Counted from the stretch's first letter, positions 11,603 through 23,799 are shown. The stretch is DNA of 64,000 bases from Epiperipatus broadwayi (GCA_028023455.1 JAQFVV010006272.1:583501-647500); one strand, 5' to 3'. Notes: generated by a model not told the origin, from the letters alone. A program made the numbers and translations.

Positions 11603-11712
11603 GAATGGTATGATCATAAGCTGATATGGGACCCACATAATTATGGAAATGTAAAACTTTTATATGTGCCTTCAGAATTAATTTGGTTGCCAGATATAGT
11701 ATTGTATAACAA
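11603..11712 (+). CDS. Nicotinic acetylcholine receptor alpha-type subunit, exon with loop A
   Basis: A 110-bp exon coding 36 complete residues, starting [11 protein letters not shown] and ending [12 protein letters not shown] plus two bases (AA). It belongs to the extracellular ligand-binding domain; WLPDIVLYN carries the loop A part of the acetylcholine site. The upstream acceptor is a T16 tract plus CAG; the downstream donor is GTAAAT at 11713. The exon ends in phase 2: its AA joins the T at 28038 to form Asn and continue as ADGNYEV, exactly the order in the family. The 110-bp size equals the conserved fourth exon in animal nAChR genes. The exon is too short for an ORF scan. Preceding exons were not found in 1-11602 by eye. 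Confidence 0.95.
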
Positions 11713-12308
11713 GTAAATTTTAAAATTTTGTCCTTATTATCATTATAATTATTATTATTACAATTATTATTATTTGCAGTCTTATATAAGTGGATTAATA
11801 CATATACAGTAGTAATAATATTATAACAATACTTGATTATTATTAAATGAATGCAAACCAATGCTATAAAATTTCAACTATATTACCCCTGTATTTAGAA
11901 ACATAGAGTATGAATGCAGGAACACTAATGAACTTTTTTAACATTGATTGTATTCATTTACTATATTTAAATTTCAATAATCATTATGCAATCATTCATT
12001 GAGAATTGTTAAAAAATACTCAATCGTTATTTGTAGTGCTCATAATTTTCATTAATAAATATCTCTAGACAAATATTTATTTGGTACTATAGCCTACTAT
12101 TTATTGATTACTTTTGTTTACAATAGATGACTTTGGAGTTTATAATAGAATAAATTGTTTCTACTGTATATGCATATATATGTGTGTATATGAAAATATT
12201 ATTATAAACAAATATATATAATAAAATCATATACATACTATCAATTGTCTAATTAACATATCATACCATTTACATCTTTCTATAGTCATCATCAGAACTC
12301 TTGACAAT

Positions 12309-12461
12309 TAACACTTTATCAATACTTTTATTTATATCAAACTAACAGTTTTTACTTTCCTGCAGTCATTATCAGAGCTCTTGACAAGAAGAGCTCTGAT
12401 GATGACTGCAGGACAGTCGAAACTGTTAGTTTGATATAAATAAAAGTATTGATAAAGTGTT
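12309..12461. repeat. Near-perfect hairpin with a hammerhead-like core
   Basis: Arms 12309-12382 and 12388-12461 are inverse copies (ACACTTTATCAATACTTTTA..., ...CTGCAGTCATTATCAGAGC), leaving a loop of a few bases. The right arm contains CTGATGA (12396-12402), the stem GACTG/CAGTC (12404-12408 and 12414-12418) and GAAA (12419-12422), the order seen in hammerhead ribozymes. Another copy of the GTCATCATCAGA.CTCTTGAC segment lies just upstream (12284-12307). The layout fits the end of a PLE; see the findings for the caveats. Confidence 0.6.
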
Positions 12462-12469
12462 TAAGAAAT

Positions 12470-13840
12470 GTGTAAATCGCATGATATGTTAAAGTAGAAA
12501 TCAATACATAGGAAAAGAAGAAGTAGAAATTTGTCTAATTAAGAGGAGGTTTCACATCTCCGTTTAGATCTCTTACTTTAAATCATATTTCTGTTATTCA
12601 TATTTCTATTATTCATTTTTCTTGACTTATTATCCATTTCTTCTCCATTTCAATTGGATATTTCATTTTATTTTATCATTCATAAAATTTCTTAATTCTC
12701 TAAGAATATGCCCAATCAATTTTTTTATTATTATTTTTTATGTTCCTTATGGTTGTCTATTAGTCAATGTATTTTTTTCAATTTTTTCTAAATCATATCA
12801 ACCTTGTTTTTTTTTTTGCCTATGCTATGTTAAAACTGTAGAACAAACAAAACTTTTATTAAGTTTTTTTTCTGAGTACTAAATTTTATGGTCTACAAGT
12901 ATCTTTATCTTTTTGTTTATTCATTATACTTCTAATTTTTATTAAGATATTATATAGTTACAAGTACCACATTAAATGATCATACAGATTACATGATATA
13001 TTCATTCACTATTGACTAGCTGTCCTACCTTTTGTATACTGTACATAAATTATCATATTAGTTATCACTCTACCCATTCTGAAAGTTGTGACATATATAA
13101 ATATTGAATGTTTAAGCCCATAATTTTTCATTGTTTAAATATGTTTTTCTGTAAAATTTGTCTTGATTTGTACATTAAAATGAATTCATTTTTTTCTACA
13201 TAACAATTAGAATTAAATCTAATATAGATGGTATGTAGATAGATAAATGGATGAATAGGCAGGAAAGCTGGTATGCAAGCAGACAGGTAGCTAAAAATGG
13301 AGGTAAGTAGATAAACACATAAATATATTAAACAAATATTTTTATGATTCTGTGAAAATATATTTCACATTTATCCATGAATATATTTTCTCTTATTATT
13401 AATATTAGCAGAATTTGGACATTTTAACCTTGATCATGACAGTCATTATCTAGGTAATAGATGGCATGGGATAAGTCAGGTATAACTGAAAACTAAATTT
13501 GGATATCTCTATAATATCCCCAAATAACCTCTATTATCTAAAAGATAATGGAATTGTATTTTCCATGCTTTTTGGCACTAAATATAATGTTCAGTAAATT
13601 TTTAATGTAATCAATACTATAACAAGTACAATAACATGTTCAAGTTCTCAAACCCCTATATGTTTTAGCCAAGACAAATTGCCAGTTTCATCAGGAATTC
13701 TTATGATCTAAACATCTAAAAGACTATTTATTTTGTGTTGCATAGCAACAGTTTGTCTTTTTTTGTTCAAAATGTATTAAATTTTTAATTTGACACTTCA
13801 AAATGCTTCCATTACTGATTCTGCTTATGCATATTATTAA
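12470..13840. other. Intron sequence, AT-rich
   Basis: Includes a degenerate GATA/GATG-type simple repeat (about 13225-13320). No gene or element could be supported. The open frame at 12622-12882 is hydrophobic by T-richness. Confidence 0.4.
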
Positions 13841-13844
13841 AATT

Positions 13845-15760
13845 ATAAATAGATTCAAAAGTAAATCTCAGTTCTAAACATCTAATAGATACTGAAATTT
13901 CTGTTCTTGAAAGAGGATTAACCTTTGCCATAACACCATCTAATATCCCTTTATTAGATATAATGGCAGCCACTGAGGAAGTCACTCAAAAATTGCCTTT
14001 AGAAGAAGCAGCAGAATTATGCTGGAGAATAAAAAGAACACTTGACAAGCAAAAAAAATTGAAGTCAAACATATTCTATGGTGAGAGGAAAGCAATTAAA
14101 TCTTTCAAAATAGATAAATCTATAATTATTCTCTCTGCTGACAATGGCAATTCAACAGTTGTAATGGGTTCAGATGATTATGACAACAAAGTACAAGAAC
14201 TCCTCACAGCATACCAATATAGGAAAGTAGCAACAAATCCAATAAGAGTACAGAAACAAAGTTAGCTACAAGTATTACTCAGAAAGCATCACAAGTACTT
14301 CACTGATTCAGGAAAAAGTAAAATAACATCATATTTCAGCAAAATTGCTCATCTTTATGGTCTACCTAAAATCCATAAGAATCATGTTCCATTAAGTCAT
14401 ATTGTTAGTTATAGAGATTTACCTTGCCAAAATTTGGCATGATTTCTTCTCAAAGTTCTAAGTCCTTTGGAATACAAGACCCAGTCCTTTGTCAGGAATT
14501 CTAGACACTTTGTAGAATTAATCAAGAACATGAAAATTAAAAGAACTGACTTACTGGTAAGCTTTCATGTGGAAAGTTTATTTATGAATGTACCATAAGA
14601 AGAAACATTGTCTATGGTAAGGAAAAGATTAAATGGTGATAATAGTTTACAAACTAGAACAGCACTTTCTAATGATAGTATAATGAACTATTAACATTCT
14701 GCACAAAAACAATCTTTCAATATAATATAGAATTCTTCCAACAAAATCAAGGAATGGCTATGAGCTCACCATTCTCTCCCCTGATTAGCAATATTTACAT
14801 GGCAGAACCTGAAACCTTAGCCATAAAAACTACTCCATATCCATCTAAAGTTTGGCTTCACTATGTGGATGATATATTTGTTGTATGCCACATAATGAAG
14901 CACTGCTAGAAACTTTCTAGAAACACATCAACAATATATTACCTTCAATTAAATTTACAATAGAATCAGAACAAGAACAAAAATTGGCATTCTTAGATGT
15001 TCTTGTGACAAGATTCTATCAGGCAAAATCAAAACTACAGTTTACCAAAAACCTACACATACAGGAAAATACCTAGCCTATACATCCAATCACACCAGAA
15101 ACACTAAACAATGGAGTTATACTATCACTATAGAACAGAGCAAAAGAAGTTTGTTCAGAAACCAGTGATTTGGAAAAAGAAAAGATCTATATAGAACAAA
15201 CTCATGAAAAATGATTACCCATCGGCTGTTGTTATTAAGAAAACTTTAAATAGACAAAAAGAACCATCAAGAGAAAAGACAATTATTGGTACTGTAGTGT
15301 ACCATACATTCCAAAAAATAGCAGACATATTAAGGAAAATCTGCAATCAGTGTAACATAAGAACAGCTTTCCAAAGCCATACCACCCTATGAGGAATTCT
15401 AGCATCTACAAAGTCTAAACTTTAAATGATGAAAAGAAAAAACTGTATATATGAAATATCATGTGAATGTAGAACATATATTGATGAGACCAGTCATCCC
15501 ATTGAAAAGTGCTTGCAAGAACACAAACTGATGATTAGAAGAGAGAAAACAGATGTGTCTAAGGTAGCAGAACATGTATGTGCCAAAGAACATATGTTCA
15601 ATTGGGAAAACACAAAAGTATTGGATAGAGAAAAAAAGGCACAAAGAAGAAAATTTAAAGAAGCTGTTCACATGACAATGAAAAAAAATCCCATAAGCTA
15701 ATCAACTTTGCTCTTAGAAAAAAGGAGAGAAATCAGAAGGAACCTCATAGATAAGTATAT
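13845..15760 (+). mobile_element. Penelope-like element PLE-B (RT plus GIY-YIG, inactivated)
   Basis: The first frame (about 13850-14263, open upstream of the ATG at 13963) begins with KVNLSSKHL...TEISVLERGLTFAIT and includes ERKAIKSFKIDKSIIILSAD and GNSTVVM, the N-terminal signature of Perere/Penelope proteins. The RT follows in shifting frames: [12 protein letters not shown] (near 14355), LLVSFHVESLFMNVP (near 14555), GMAMSSPFSPLISNIYMAE (near 14753) and the catalytic YVDDIF (near 14862). The GIY-YIG nuclease is at 15426-15701: IYEISCECRTYIDETSHPIE...LQEHK; the family YIG(Q/E)T reads YIDET here. Internal stops and frameshifts make it inactive. It lies in sense orientation in the receptor intron. 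Confidence 0.9.
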
Positions 15761-15783
15761 GAAAGTACTACAGACTGTTGCCT

Positions 15784-15910
15784 TTGGCAGGATGACTCAG
15801 TTGGTTAGAGCATTATCTTAAAATTCAAAACTCAAGAATCTAAAAACCCAGGTTCAAATCCCATGTTAGTACTTTCACTGGTCAGGCCAGTAACACCTGA
15901 AGAATAGGGG
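15784..15910 (+). repeat. tRNA-derived SINE head
   Basis: GGCAGGATGACTCAGTTGG..TAGAGC carries a box A-like motif (TGACTCAGTTGG), and AGGTTCAAATCCC about 45 bp later is a box B-like motif, so the unit looks like a Pol III promoter derived from a tRNA. It is followed by tRNA-unrelated sequence (ACTTTCACTGGTCAGGCCAG). It begins just beyond the 3' end of PLE-B. The 3' end is uncertain and no target duplication was seen. Confidence 0.65.
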
Positions 15911-16226
15911 AGACTAATACTTCTCAAAATGTTGTGCATATACTTATATATTTGATGTGCTATTACTAACAGTAGAATGTATTTGGAATATTTAAATAAA
16001 CATTCAATACATATATTAGATGATGGAAATAGTCCAATATAAAAATACAATCATTGAATATGATTCTACAGCACAAAGATCTTCCTAGCAATCTCTCATA
16101 GAAAAAAGAAAAACCTATACTTAACAAATGTAGCAATTTCAGGGTGATGAGGAGTTAAATATTTTTCAGTCATTGTTCTACTCTCTAGCTGGAAATAATT
16201 AGTCACTTATTTACTGTCATTTCTAA

Positions 16227-16253
16227 AATTGCATATATATATATATATATATA
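16227..16253. repeat. (TA)n microsatellite
   Basis: Uninterrupted AT dinucleotide run bordering the foldback element that follows. Confidence 0.9.
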
Positions 16254-16290
16254 TCAAATTTAATGTTTATGTGGATTTTAGTACATAAAA

Positions 16291-16930
16291 TGAGATAACA
16301 TCCATTAAATAGAGAAACCCATTTACTTTGATGTTACTAAGAAATTATCAATTACTTCTTATTAACAATCCCAGGGAAAAAACAAGTTTTTCTCATAATA
16401 GCTCTTTTGTTGTGAGTCTTTAAAGCCAAAGGGGTCTTCTTTTACTTTAAACCCAAGTTCTTATATGGATTTAGACCCAGAAAAATATTTATTATAGGTG
16501 TGAGAATGTGAAAGAATAACATCTTTCCTGACATTCTGCAAATAATATTTTTAACTTCTCCAAAGAGTTGTATAGGTTGAATTAAATGTTAATGGATGTT
16601 ATTTCCTCATTCCTATATAATAAAATCCATATAAACATTTAATTCAATGTATACAACTTTCTGGAGAAGTTAAAAATATTATTTGCAGAATGTCAAGAAA
16701 GATGTTATCCCTTCATTTTCATACCTATAATAAATATCTTTCTGGGTTTAAATTCATGTAATAATTTGAATTTAAAGTAAAAGAGGATACCTTTTTCTTT
16801 AAAGACCCCCAACAAAAGAGCTATTATGAGAAAAACTTGCATTGCCTTAGGAATTGTTACTTAGAAATAATTAAAAATTTCTTAGTAACATCAAAAGTTA
16901 AAAGGTTTCTCTATTTAAGGATGTTATCTC
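16291..16930. repeat. Foldback element with ~305-bp arms and ~27-bp loop
   Basis: Arms 16291-16597 and 16625-16930 are inverse copies over their whole length. Examples are GAGATAACATCCATTAAAT/ATTTAAGGATGTTATCTC, CTCATAATAGCTCTTTTGTT/AACAAAAGAGCTATTATGAG and GACATTCTGCAAATAATATT/AATATTATTTGCAGAATGTC. No coding sequence. The 35 bp outside the left arm (16256-16290) resemble the complement of 16613-16645 beside the loop, so the arm ends with a repeated segment. It sits next to a (TA)n run. Confidence 0.9.
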
Positions 16931-17159
16931 CTTATAGTGATACTCTTATTTAATATGCATATTTGTTTGAAGTTATATACTTCTTGTAATAAATATTAAT
17001 AAATACAGTAACCTAAATATATATAAAGTATAACTTTAAAAACTTTTATCCACCTAGTATTGTTTTTGACTAGCTTCATAATCTTTGTCAATGAACTCTT
17101 AATTCTTTTTTAAAGTATCTTCAAACATGCTTTCAAAGTCTAGCCTTCCTAGAATTCAT

Positions 17160-17420
17160 GAATTTTAATGTTTGCTGCCTGTCTATTTGTCATAAAAACC
17201 TAAACAAAAAAAATATAAAATCTCTATTTTTTTAAGTTCCATATACCTTCATATATCTTCCATTCTTCATATAATTTATCTTATTCATCTTTCAATATCC
17301 TATGCTCAAAAAATAAATGTTCAATACTCTCCTTTCTATCTACACATAAACTATACTTATAAAATTCTTATTCTATTTATGCCCTCTTTCATATATTTTC
17401 CTTTTTTTAAATTCTTATAT
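17160..17420 (-). mobile_element. LINE C-terminal remnant
   Basis: On the minus strand a segment reads CVDRKESIEHLFFEHRILKDE, like the C-terminal C..C....E.EHLFFEC block in several LINE proteins. Flanking frames are broken. Weak evidence from a single motif; clade not assigned. Confidence 0.4.
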
Positions 17421-17499
17421 AAGTTTAAACTTTTTTTATCACCTTCATTTTCTCAATTCACTTTCTTTTTCTCTAACCAATTTACTTATTCTCTGTAGC

Positions 17500-17642
17500 A
17501 AATTCAGAATTCATGGTATTTAAGTTGATGATATTTGCTTCCATTTTTTTTTTTTTTAATTTAACAACAGTTGAGCCAGGTTAAGGAATTAATTGAAAGT
17601 ACTTCTGTGGATTGAAAGACTGTATATGATAGTTTACTACCT
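17500..17642 (+). mobile_element. 3' tail of a PLE-C copy
   Basis: Matches the noncoding tail of PLE-C at 43770-43920: AATTCATGG.ATTTAAGTTGATGATATTTGCTTCCA, then AAGGAATTAA.TGAAAGTACTTCTGTGGATTGAAAGA and TATATGATAGTTTACTACC. It ends at a (TA)n run (17643-17666). Only the tail is present. Confidence 0.75.
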
Positions 17643-17799
17643 TTATATATATATATATATATATATGAAAAATAAAAACAAGTTAGTCACGTAACCTGCT
17701 ATCACTTGTTATTTATGATCAATAGATGGCGTCTATTGCAAAGAAATTAAGTCATATGTCACATGACCTAATTTAACAAGCTTGTATTACAAATGTTAT

Positions 17800-18165
17800 A
17801 TAATGAGCTTGCAAATAGGTCTTAACAAGCTTTTCAGAATATTCCCAACCTCAGACTGGTTTTTGTTATTGGCTTCATCAGTGAGGTGCTAGGATATTCA
17901 AGCATTATATTTAAAATACCAGGTCCAGTCCTATATGGCTATTTAAGTTAGATAGCTTGTATCTGAACTTGGTTCAGTTTCATGTGAGTATTTAAGTTAG
18001 GTATCTCTGAATTCGAAGACATATGAATGTCTGAAAATTTCAGATTTTCTACTTAATAGTTATCAATGCTTGAATATCCTAGCACCTCACTGAGGAAACC
18101 AGAAACCAGTTTGAGGTTGGGGATATTCTAAAAAGCTTGTTAAGAGCTATTTGCAAGATAATTAT
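17800..18165. repeat. Foldback element with ~100-bp arms
   Basis: GCAAATAGGTCTTAACAAGC through GTGAGGTGCTAGGATATTCA (17812-17910) is repeated inverted at about 18065-18152. The ~150-bp interior holds a second internal duplication (CAGTCCTATATGGCTATTTAAGTTAG and a variant). The arm segment CTCAGACTGGTTT...ATCAGTGAGG recalls CCCAGACTAGTTT...ATCAGTGAGG in the 2108/8730 family, suggesting a distant relationship. Confidence 0.8.
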
Positions 18166-18890
18166 ATATATTATAATGAAAATTGGGTAAGCCAAAATCT
18201 ATACCAGTATAAAATGGAATGTAATTTTATTTATTATGAGGCATCAAAATTTAGTGAGCTAAAATTTATACTAATATAAACTAATGAATACTGTCATTAA
18301 TTTATTTATTTAATGACTCATGATATCTGAAACCAATATCTATAGTAGGATAAATAAATAAATTTATTACATACTACTAATTGATCACATTATCTTTGTA
18401 ACTATATAAATATGATTAATTTAGTAAATAGTTTACTATATTAGGGCACCAAAATTGAGTTAATTACTATCAAGTATATAAATAGCTTATCCAGTTTGAA
18501 CACTATATATAATTTATTTTCCAATTATAATAACATGAAACAATATACAATTAATAATCAAAGAATATAAATTATAAATAAAATAAATTGAGCACCTGTT
18601 TATTTAATTAAAACAATTAATAAATGTTTATTAAATCAATAACTTAAGTTATGTAATTAATAAAATGTAGATAAGAGAGTTGATAAAATAAAATCATAAA
18701 TTATAAAGATATATGGAAGTTTATTTTATCCTTAGCTAACTGAATACTTAATGTATCTATTTAAAAATGTAATTAATAAAGGCTTTTAAATTAATGTCAC
18801 AATATAACATACTTAATAAATCTAAAATAATCATGAGATTCCAATTTTAATTAATAAAACAATAATTTATTTACAATATATATACACACG
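18166..18890. other. Very AT-rich intron sequence
   Basis: Rich in TAATAA/AATTAAT words; nothing coding or structured was identified. Confidence 0.4.
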
Positions 18891-20038
18891 CTTAGTCAAT
18901 TGAATTATGCATAACTTGAAATAATAGACAACTGGTTTCTACACAATTTAATTTAATATCAAATCAATTTTTGTTCATAAATGAACCTTTTCAAAATGCC
19001 ATTTTTAAAATTAATCATGTGACAATAAACATTCTACAGCTTTATACACCCTCTAATGGTCATCACTAGAAATAAACCCATGAATAAATAAAAAATATTT
19101 TTATAAGTTTACATATATGTATACATCCATTGTACATTGTCTTATTCATTCTTTTCTATTTTATAAACTACTATCTATCATCAAACAAACAACTCTTCTC
19201 TTATAGTGTCAGTAAATATATATTCATATATATTACAGTTTCTTATTTTCTAATATTGATAATTTCCCTCCCAATTCTATCAAACCATTGACTATATTCA
19301 TATATATACATCAAATATACATTCTCTTATTCATCTTTTTTCTGCCTTATAAATATTATCTATCAACCAACAAATAATTCCTGTCTTATACTATCAATAC
19401 ATATACATATATGAATACCTATACATTCATACATATTACATCCAATTATCTAACAGTGACAATTTCCCTCTGTTGTGGTCACTGTTAGATAATTGGAAGC
19501 TGTACATATATATATATATATATATATACATTGATAGTATAAGACAGGAATTGTTTGTTAGTTGATAGATAGTAGTTATAAGATAGAAAATAATTGAATA
19601 AGAGAATGTATAATGGATGTGTGTATATATGTATATATTAACATAGTCAATGATTTGATAAAATTGGGAGGGAAATTATCAGTGTTAGAAAATAAGAAGC
19701 TATAATATTATGAATTTATATATATTGATAGTATAAGAGAAGATAGATAGTAGTTATAAGATAAAAAAAGATGAATAAGCGAATGAATGTATAATGGATG
19801 TATACAAATGTGTAAATTTATAAAAAGAATATTTTTTTTTTCATGGGTCTATTTCTAGTGATGATCACTAGAGAGCATATAAAGCTGTAGAACATTTATT
19901 GTCACATGATTACTTTTAAAAATGACATCTTGAGAAGGTTCATTTGTGATCAAAAATCGATTTGATGATATTAAATTAAATTGTATATAGACCAGCTGTC
20001 TATTATTTCGAGTTATGTATAATTCAATTGATTAAGTG
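18891..20038. repeat. Palindrome of about 1.15 kb
   Basis: Two arms of about 560 bp (18891-19460 and 19478-20038) read as inverse copies with a ~17-bp centre (TTTCCCTCTGTTGTG region). End pairs include CAATTGAATTATGCATAACT with AGTTATGTATAATTCAATTG; the centre pair is CCAATTATCTAACAGTGAC/GTCACTGTTAGATAATTGG. Each arm itself contains two tandem copies of a ~185-bp unit (left arm: about 19105-19285 and 19290-19475). No coding sequence. It can extrude as a very large hairpin and is the largest foldback structure in the window. Confidence 0.9.
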
Positions 20039-20292
20039 GTTATAAGTTTTTGACAACATTATGGTCATACAAGTTACTAGGAGATGACTATAAGGAATGA
20101 TATATATATAAATTATTAAAAAAAATAATGAATGCCTTTATCTTATAGACCATTGTATTTATATATATATATTATATGATCATCTCAAACAACTATTCAA
20201 TGAAAAATACTTTTTTAAAAAAATACGACAATTCCAATTTTGAATCTAACCACAGATAGTACAATATATATTTTCAAAGGTTAGTATAGAAA

Positions 20293-20366
20293 AATCTACA
20301 TTAAATGCTTTAATTTGTCATTAGATTGTATATATAATCTAATGATAAATTAGAACATTAATGTAG
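20293..20366. repeat. Short hairpin
   Basis: CTACATTAA.TG.TTTAATTTGTCATTAGATT pairs with AATCTAATGATAAATTAGAACATTAATGTAG around a TATATA centre. Probably a small relic of a foldback element. Confidence 0.7.
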
Positions 20367-20529
20367 TTATTCTTCATATTAATTTTTGAACATTAATATT
20401 TTTCTAAGTTAAATAAATCAACATATACAAAATAGAATAAGTATGTAAAAACTTAAAACTGAAAGTCAATTTTACAAATACTATCATTATTACCCTTTCT
20501 CATAAAATGACACTGATTTAGTAATTTAT

Positions 20530-20880
20530 CTAAATAAATATTCTAGCACGTGTGCGTGTGCGACGCAACTTATTTGACTAAATAAATATTCTTTTTAAAA
20601 ATAAAAAAAAAAAATAGAAGTACGACATAAGAGAGTCTTTGACAATGGATTGAATAATAGGCCAGAAGAGCTTTTTCTCAAGTTACTTGGTGAGGCCAAA
20701 GACTACGATTGGAAAGTATGCCAGCACTAGTTAGCCAGTCAGACATGGGACCAACTGGAAACCTGAAGATCTTAACATTTAGGTACTTATCGTGCTGTCA
20801 TGGCAAAATTAACTAACTGGACATAATGACTCCTATGCAGAGTCTAAAAGTTGTCACATTAATATAATCCAGTCCTTTTC
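20530..20880. other. Higher-GC patch without a recognised gene
   Basis: CTAAATAAATATTCT occurs at about 20529-20543 and 20578-20592, flanking a GC-rich CACGTGTGCGTGTGCGACGC stretch. From 20610 to 20860 the base composition is clearly less AT-rich than the surroundings, but no long frame exists on either strand. Source unknown; possibly an old insertion. Confidence 0.4.
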
Positions 20881-21189
20881 ATTTAATTGTTATTTATTGT
20901 TAAAACTCTGAATTTGGTGGTCAACAAATTGACCCAAATAATTCCTAAGTAGCTTATTTTTATGTATTTTTTTTTACTATTAGTTTTGTTATTTATTATT
21001 TTCATTGTAGAGCCACTGCACACTGTAAGCATGTAACCTATAATAAGATAGATGTTAAATGATATCCATGTGTATCTTCTTAAGGTGTGAATAAAGTTGT
21101 TATTTGAAATTAAAAAATAGAAGTAAAAAATATCAATATTCTTTCCTATATCTAACATTTCTGTAAAAAATATATTTAATAATTAAAGA

Positions 21190-22900
21190 ATATATTTATA
21201 TATGTACCTCATTTAGCTTGGGATCTTTATACAAGGATTCACCAAAGCAATCATCATCAATCTCTACCACATATTTTGATTTACAACCAATTTTATTTGC
21301 TATAGTAATTACTAAAAAAAATGAATTATTTTTAGTGGCTATTTTGAAAATGGTGGCCATCTTGTAAGATTGATGATATCATGAGATATGATTTAATATC
21401 ACATGAACATTCAGGTTAAAATATACAATACAAAGTTTATTCATTATATATAGTACAGCATATAAAATGCACTATTTTGATTGTAAAATTAAAATATGAT
21501 TAATCTACAGTATTTTAATTTTCATCCATTGTTCTTGTAAGACAATCAATAAATTAATTAATAACATATTTAAAGTAAAGTTTAGCAACTACAAAAGTAT
21601 AAAAAGCACTTCATTCAGTACAGTAAAATAATCAAAAGTCTATTTTGATGATTATATAACACCTAAATATATTAATACTGTATTTTAAATGTATATCTTA
21701 ATTTAAAAACTGTAGATTCATTCATTTTCATAGATTAAAATTGTTATTAATGGTATTTTACTTATGAAAATTACGGTCATTGTACAGTAATTGTAAAATT
21801 TGATTACCATAATTGTAAGTTATTTTTTAAAAAAAAAAAGATTTTTGTCATTACACAATCAAAGTCATTAAATGTAAATGTAAAATACCATTTACTGTAC
21901 TGTATTAGCTTAATTTTAAATCATAATATCATAATCTGTTTCAGAGATACTCAAGACAAAAGAGGCATAAATGGAAATATGAAAAGATACAGTGCCAAAA
22001 AAAATATCAATTTCATTCATCATAAAGCTAAAAATAAATTTTGGTCATATATTATACTTATTAATTTTAAATTATGTACCATATTAGTAAATTATTAAGA
22101 ATTTTAAACTTCTCTCTTAATATTATAATAAATAAAATTAAAAGTGTGTGAAGCGCTTGAAAGAGACACTATAAAGAGTGCAAAAATATTAAACACTTAG
22201 CGCTTTCAAGGCGAGTTGCCTCATATTCATAGCAGCAATATTGAGCTTTTAATTTTATATACTATATTAGCTGAAATAATCAATTAATTTAGGATTAAAA
22301 TTTTCTAGTCAAGTTAAAACTTCTATTATTGTTAATCTAAAATATTTTCTATAAAAAGAATAAAGGTGAAAAAAGGAAATGATTTTATAAATTATACTAT
22401 TAATAATCTATTTTATGTGATCAAAATATTACTAAATCTAAATGAAAAAATTATATTTACTTGCTACATTTTAAATTATAATCTTGTAATTTGTTTCAGA
22501 CATAAGCAGACAAGGTGACATTATAACAAATTTAAAAAATTGTAATATCGAAACAAATACAAATTGCAATCAACATAAAACTAAAAATAGATTTTGGTCA
22601 TATATTATTAATAATTAATTTTAAATTGTATACTGTTATGTATTAACTAAAATATTCAGTCAAGCAATTTTAAATAAAAACCTTTACAAGCACTAATTTC
22701 AGTCAAATCAAAACTGCTTATTATTGCAAACATATTTTTGATTTTAAAAAAGAAGGAGGTTATGTTTTTATGCATTATGCATTTAATAATAAATTTTATA
22801 TGATGAAAATACAATACAAATTAATGGGAGAAGTTTCATACTTTTTATTTTTATATAAATGACCCATATTTCTGCCACTGCAATGTACTGTATTATCTGA
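21190..22900. repeat. Dispersed repeat with internal tandem duplication
   Basis: Sequence from about 21215 is similar to 63295-64000: both have ATACAA.GATT..., ATCATCATCAAT, a (G)ATGGC(C/A) segment, TAAGATTGATGA.ATCAT, and TATATAGTA...TAAAAT.C..TTTTGATT. Internally, a unit around 21935-22100 (TTTCAGA.ATA..CA.ACAA...; TTTTGGTCATATATTAT) recurs at about 22490-22640, a ~555-bp spacing. No coding content was seen. Family unknown. Confidence 0.6.
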
Positions 22901-23799
22901 AAAATTGCAAAATCATTTCTAGAAAATAACTGCCACATATAATAAAATGTGACAAATTATGCCATAAAAAGGCCATATGTAGCATATCTGTATATAAAGT
23001 GCTGTTTATTTAGATCTGCATAATACATACTGTAAAAAAACAATCTTAAATATTTATTCAATATGCAATAGATACATTTTTTTTTCTTTTTTAATATGTT
23101 GGTTCTGGAATACCTGGAATATCTAACCAAAATGTACTAAACAATGCAAGGCAGTGGTAAAATGTATACATAGTTTGTACATATATATGTGTCTATTCAT
23201 AAGTATGTGCATGTATTGAATTCATCTGACATCATCTACTAAATGATATTTTGAAGGAATTTCAGAGCTATAACAATAATGAAAAGCACCCAAGCACATA
23301 AATGGATCAGAAAAGTACTGTATATTTAAATACCCTGCAACTCTCTTTAAAAAATTTTTTTAGTAATGAACAATGATATTATCATCACAATTCCAGGAGA
23401 AAATTTAGTTGATCTCATCCATGAAATTTTCATTTTGATATGCATGTGACAAAAGAAAATGGGTGTATATGCATATTTTTCAAGTAAGTGGATTTACTTT
23501 TTGTAATGATAAAGAAATTCAAAATGACTGAATAATGATAAAAAATATAAATAATTTAAATATTGCTGGTGCTTACTTATTGAATAGACTCTGCACATTA
23601 GTACCTGTGTTGTTTTTATTGGTGCATAAATGCAAAAAAAAATTAGAAAATAAAAGCTTTTATTTCTGGCTAGATAACATTATTGCAGTAATGCCATCAA
23701 AATATCTTTTTTCTTTTTTGATTTGTTCGAAGAAATAATAGATTAGCCAAAAATTGTTGGAAATAATATTTTTGGTGCTGTAAACTTAAATGGTCTGCT
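22901..23799. other. AT-rich intron sequence
   Basis: No recognised element. The short open frame at 23535-23738 has no identifiable domain. Confidence 0.35.
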
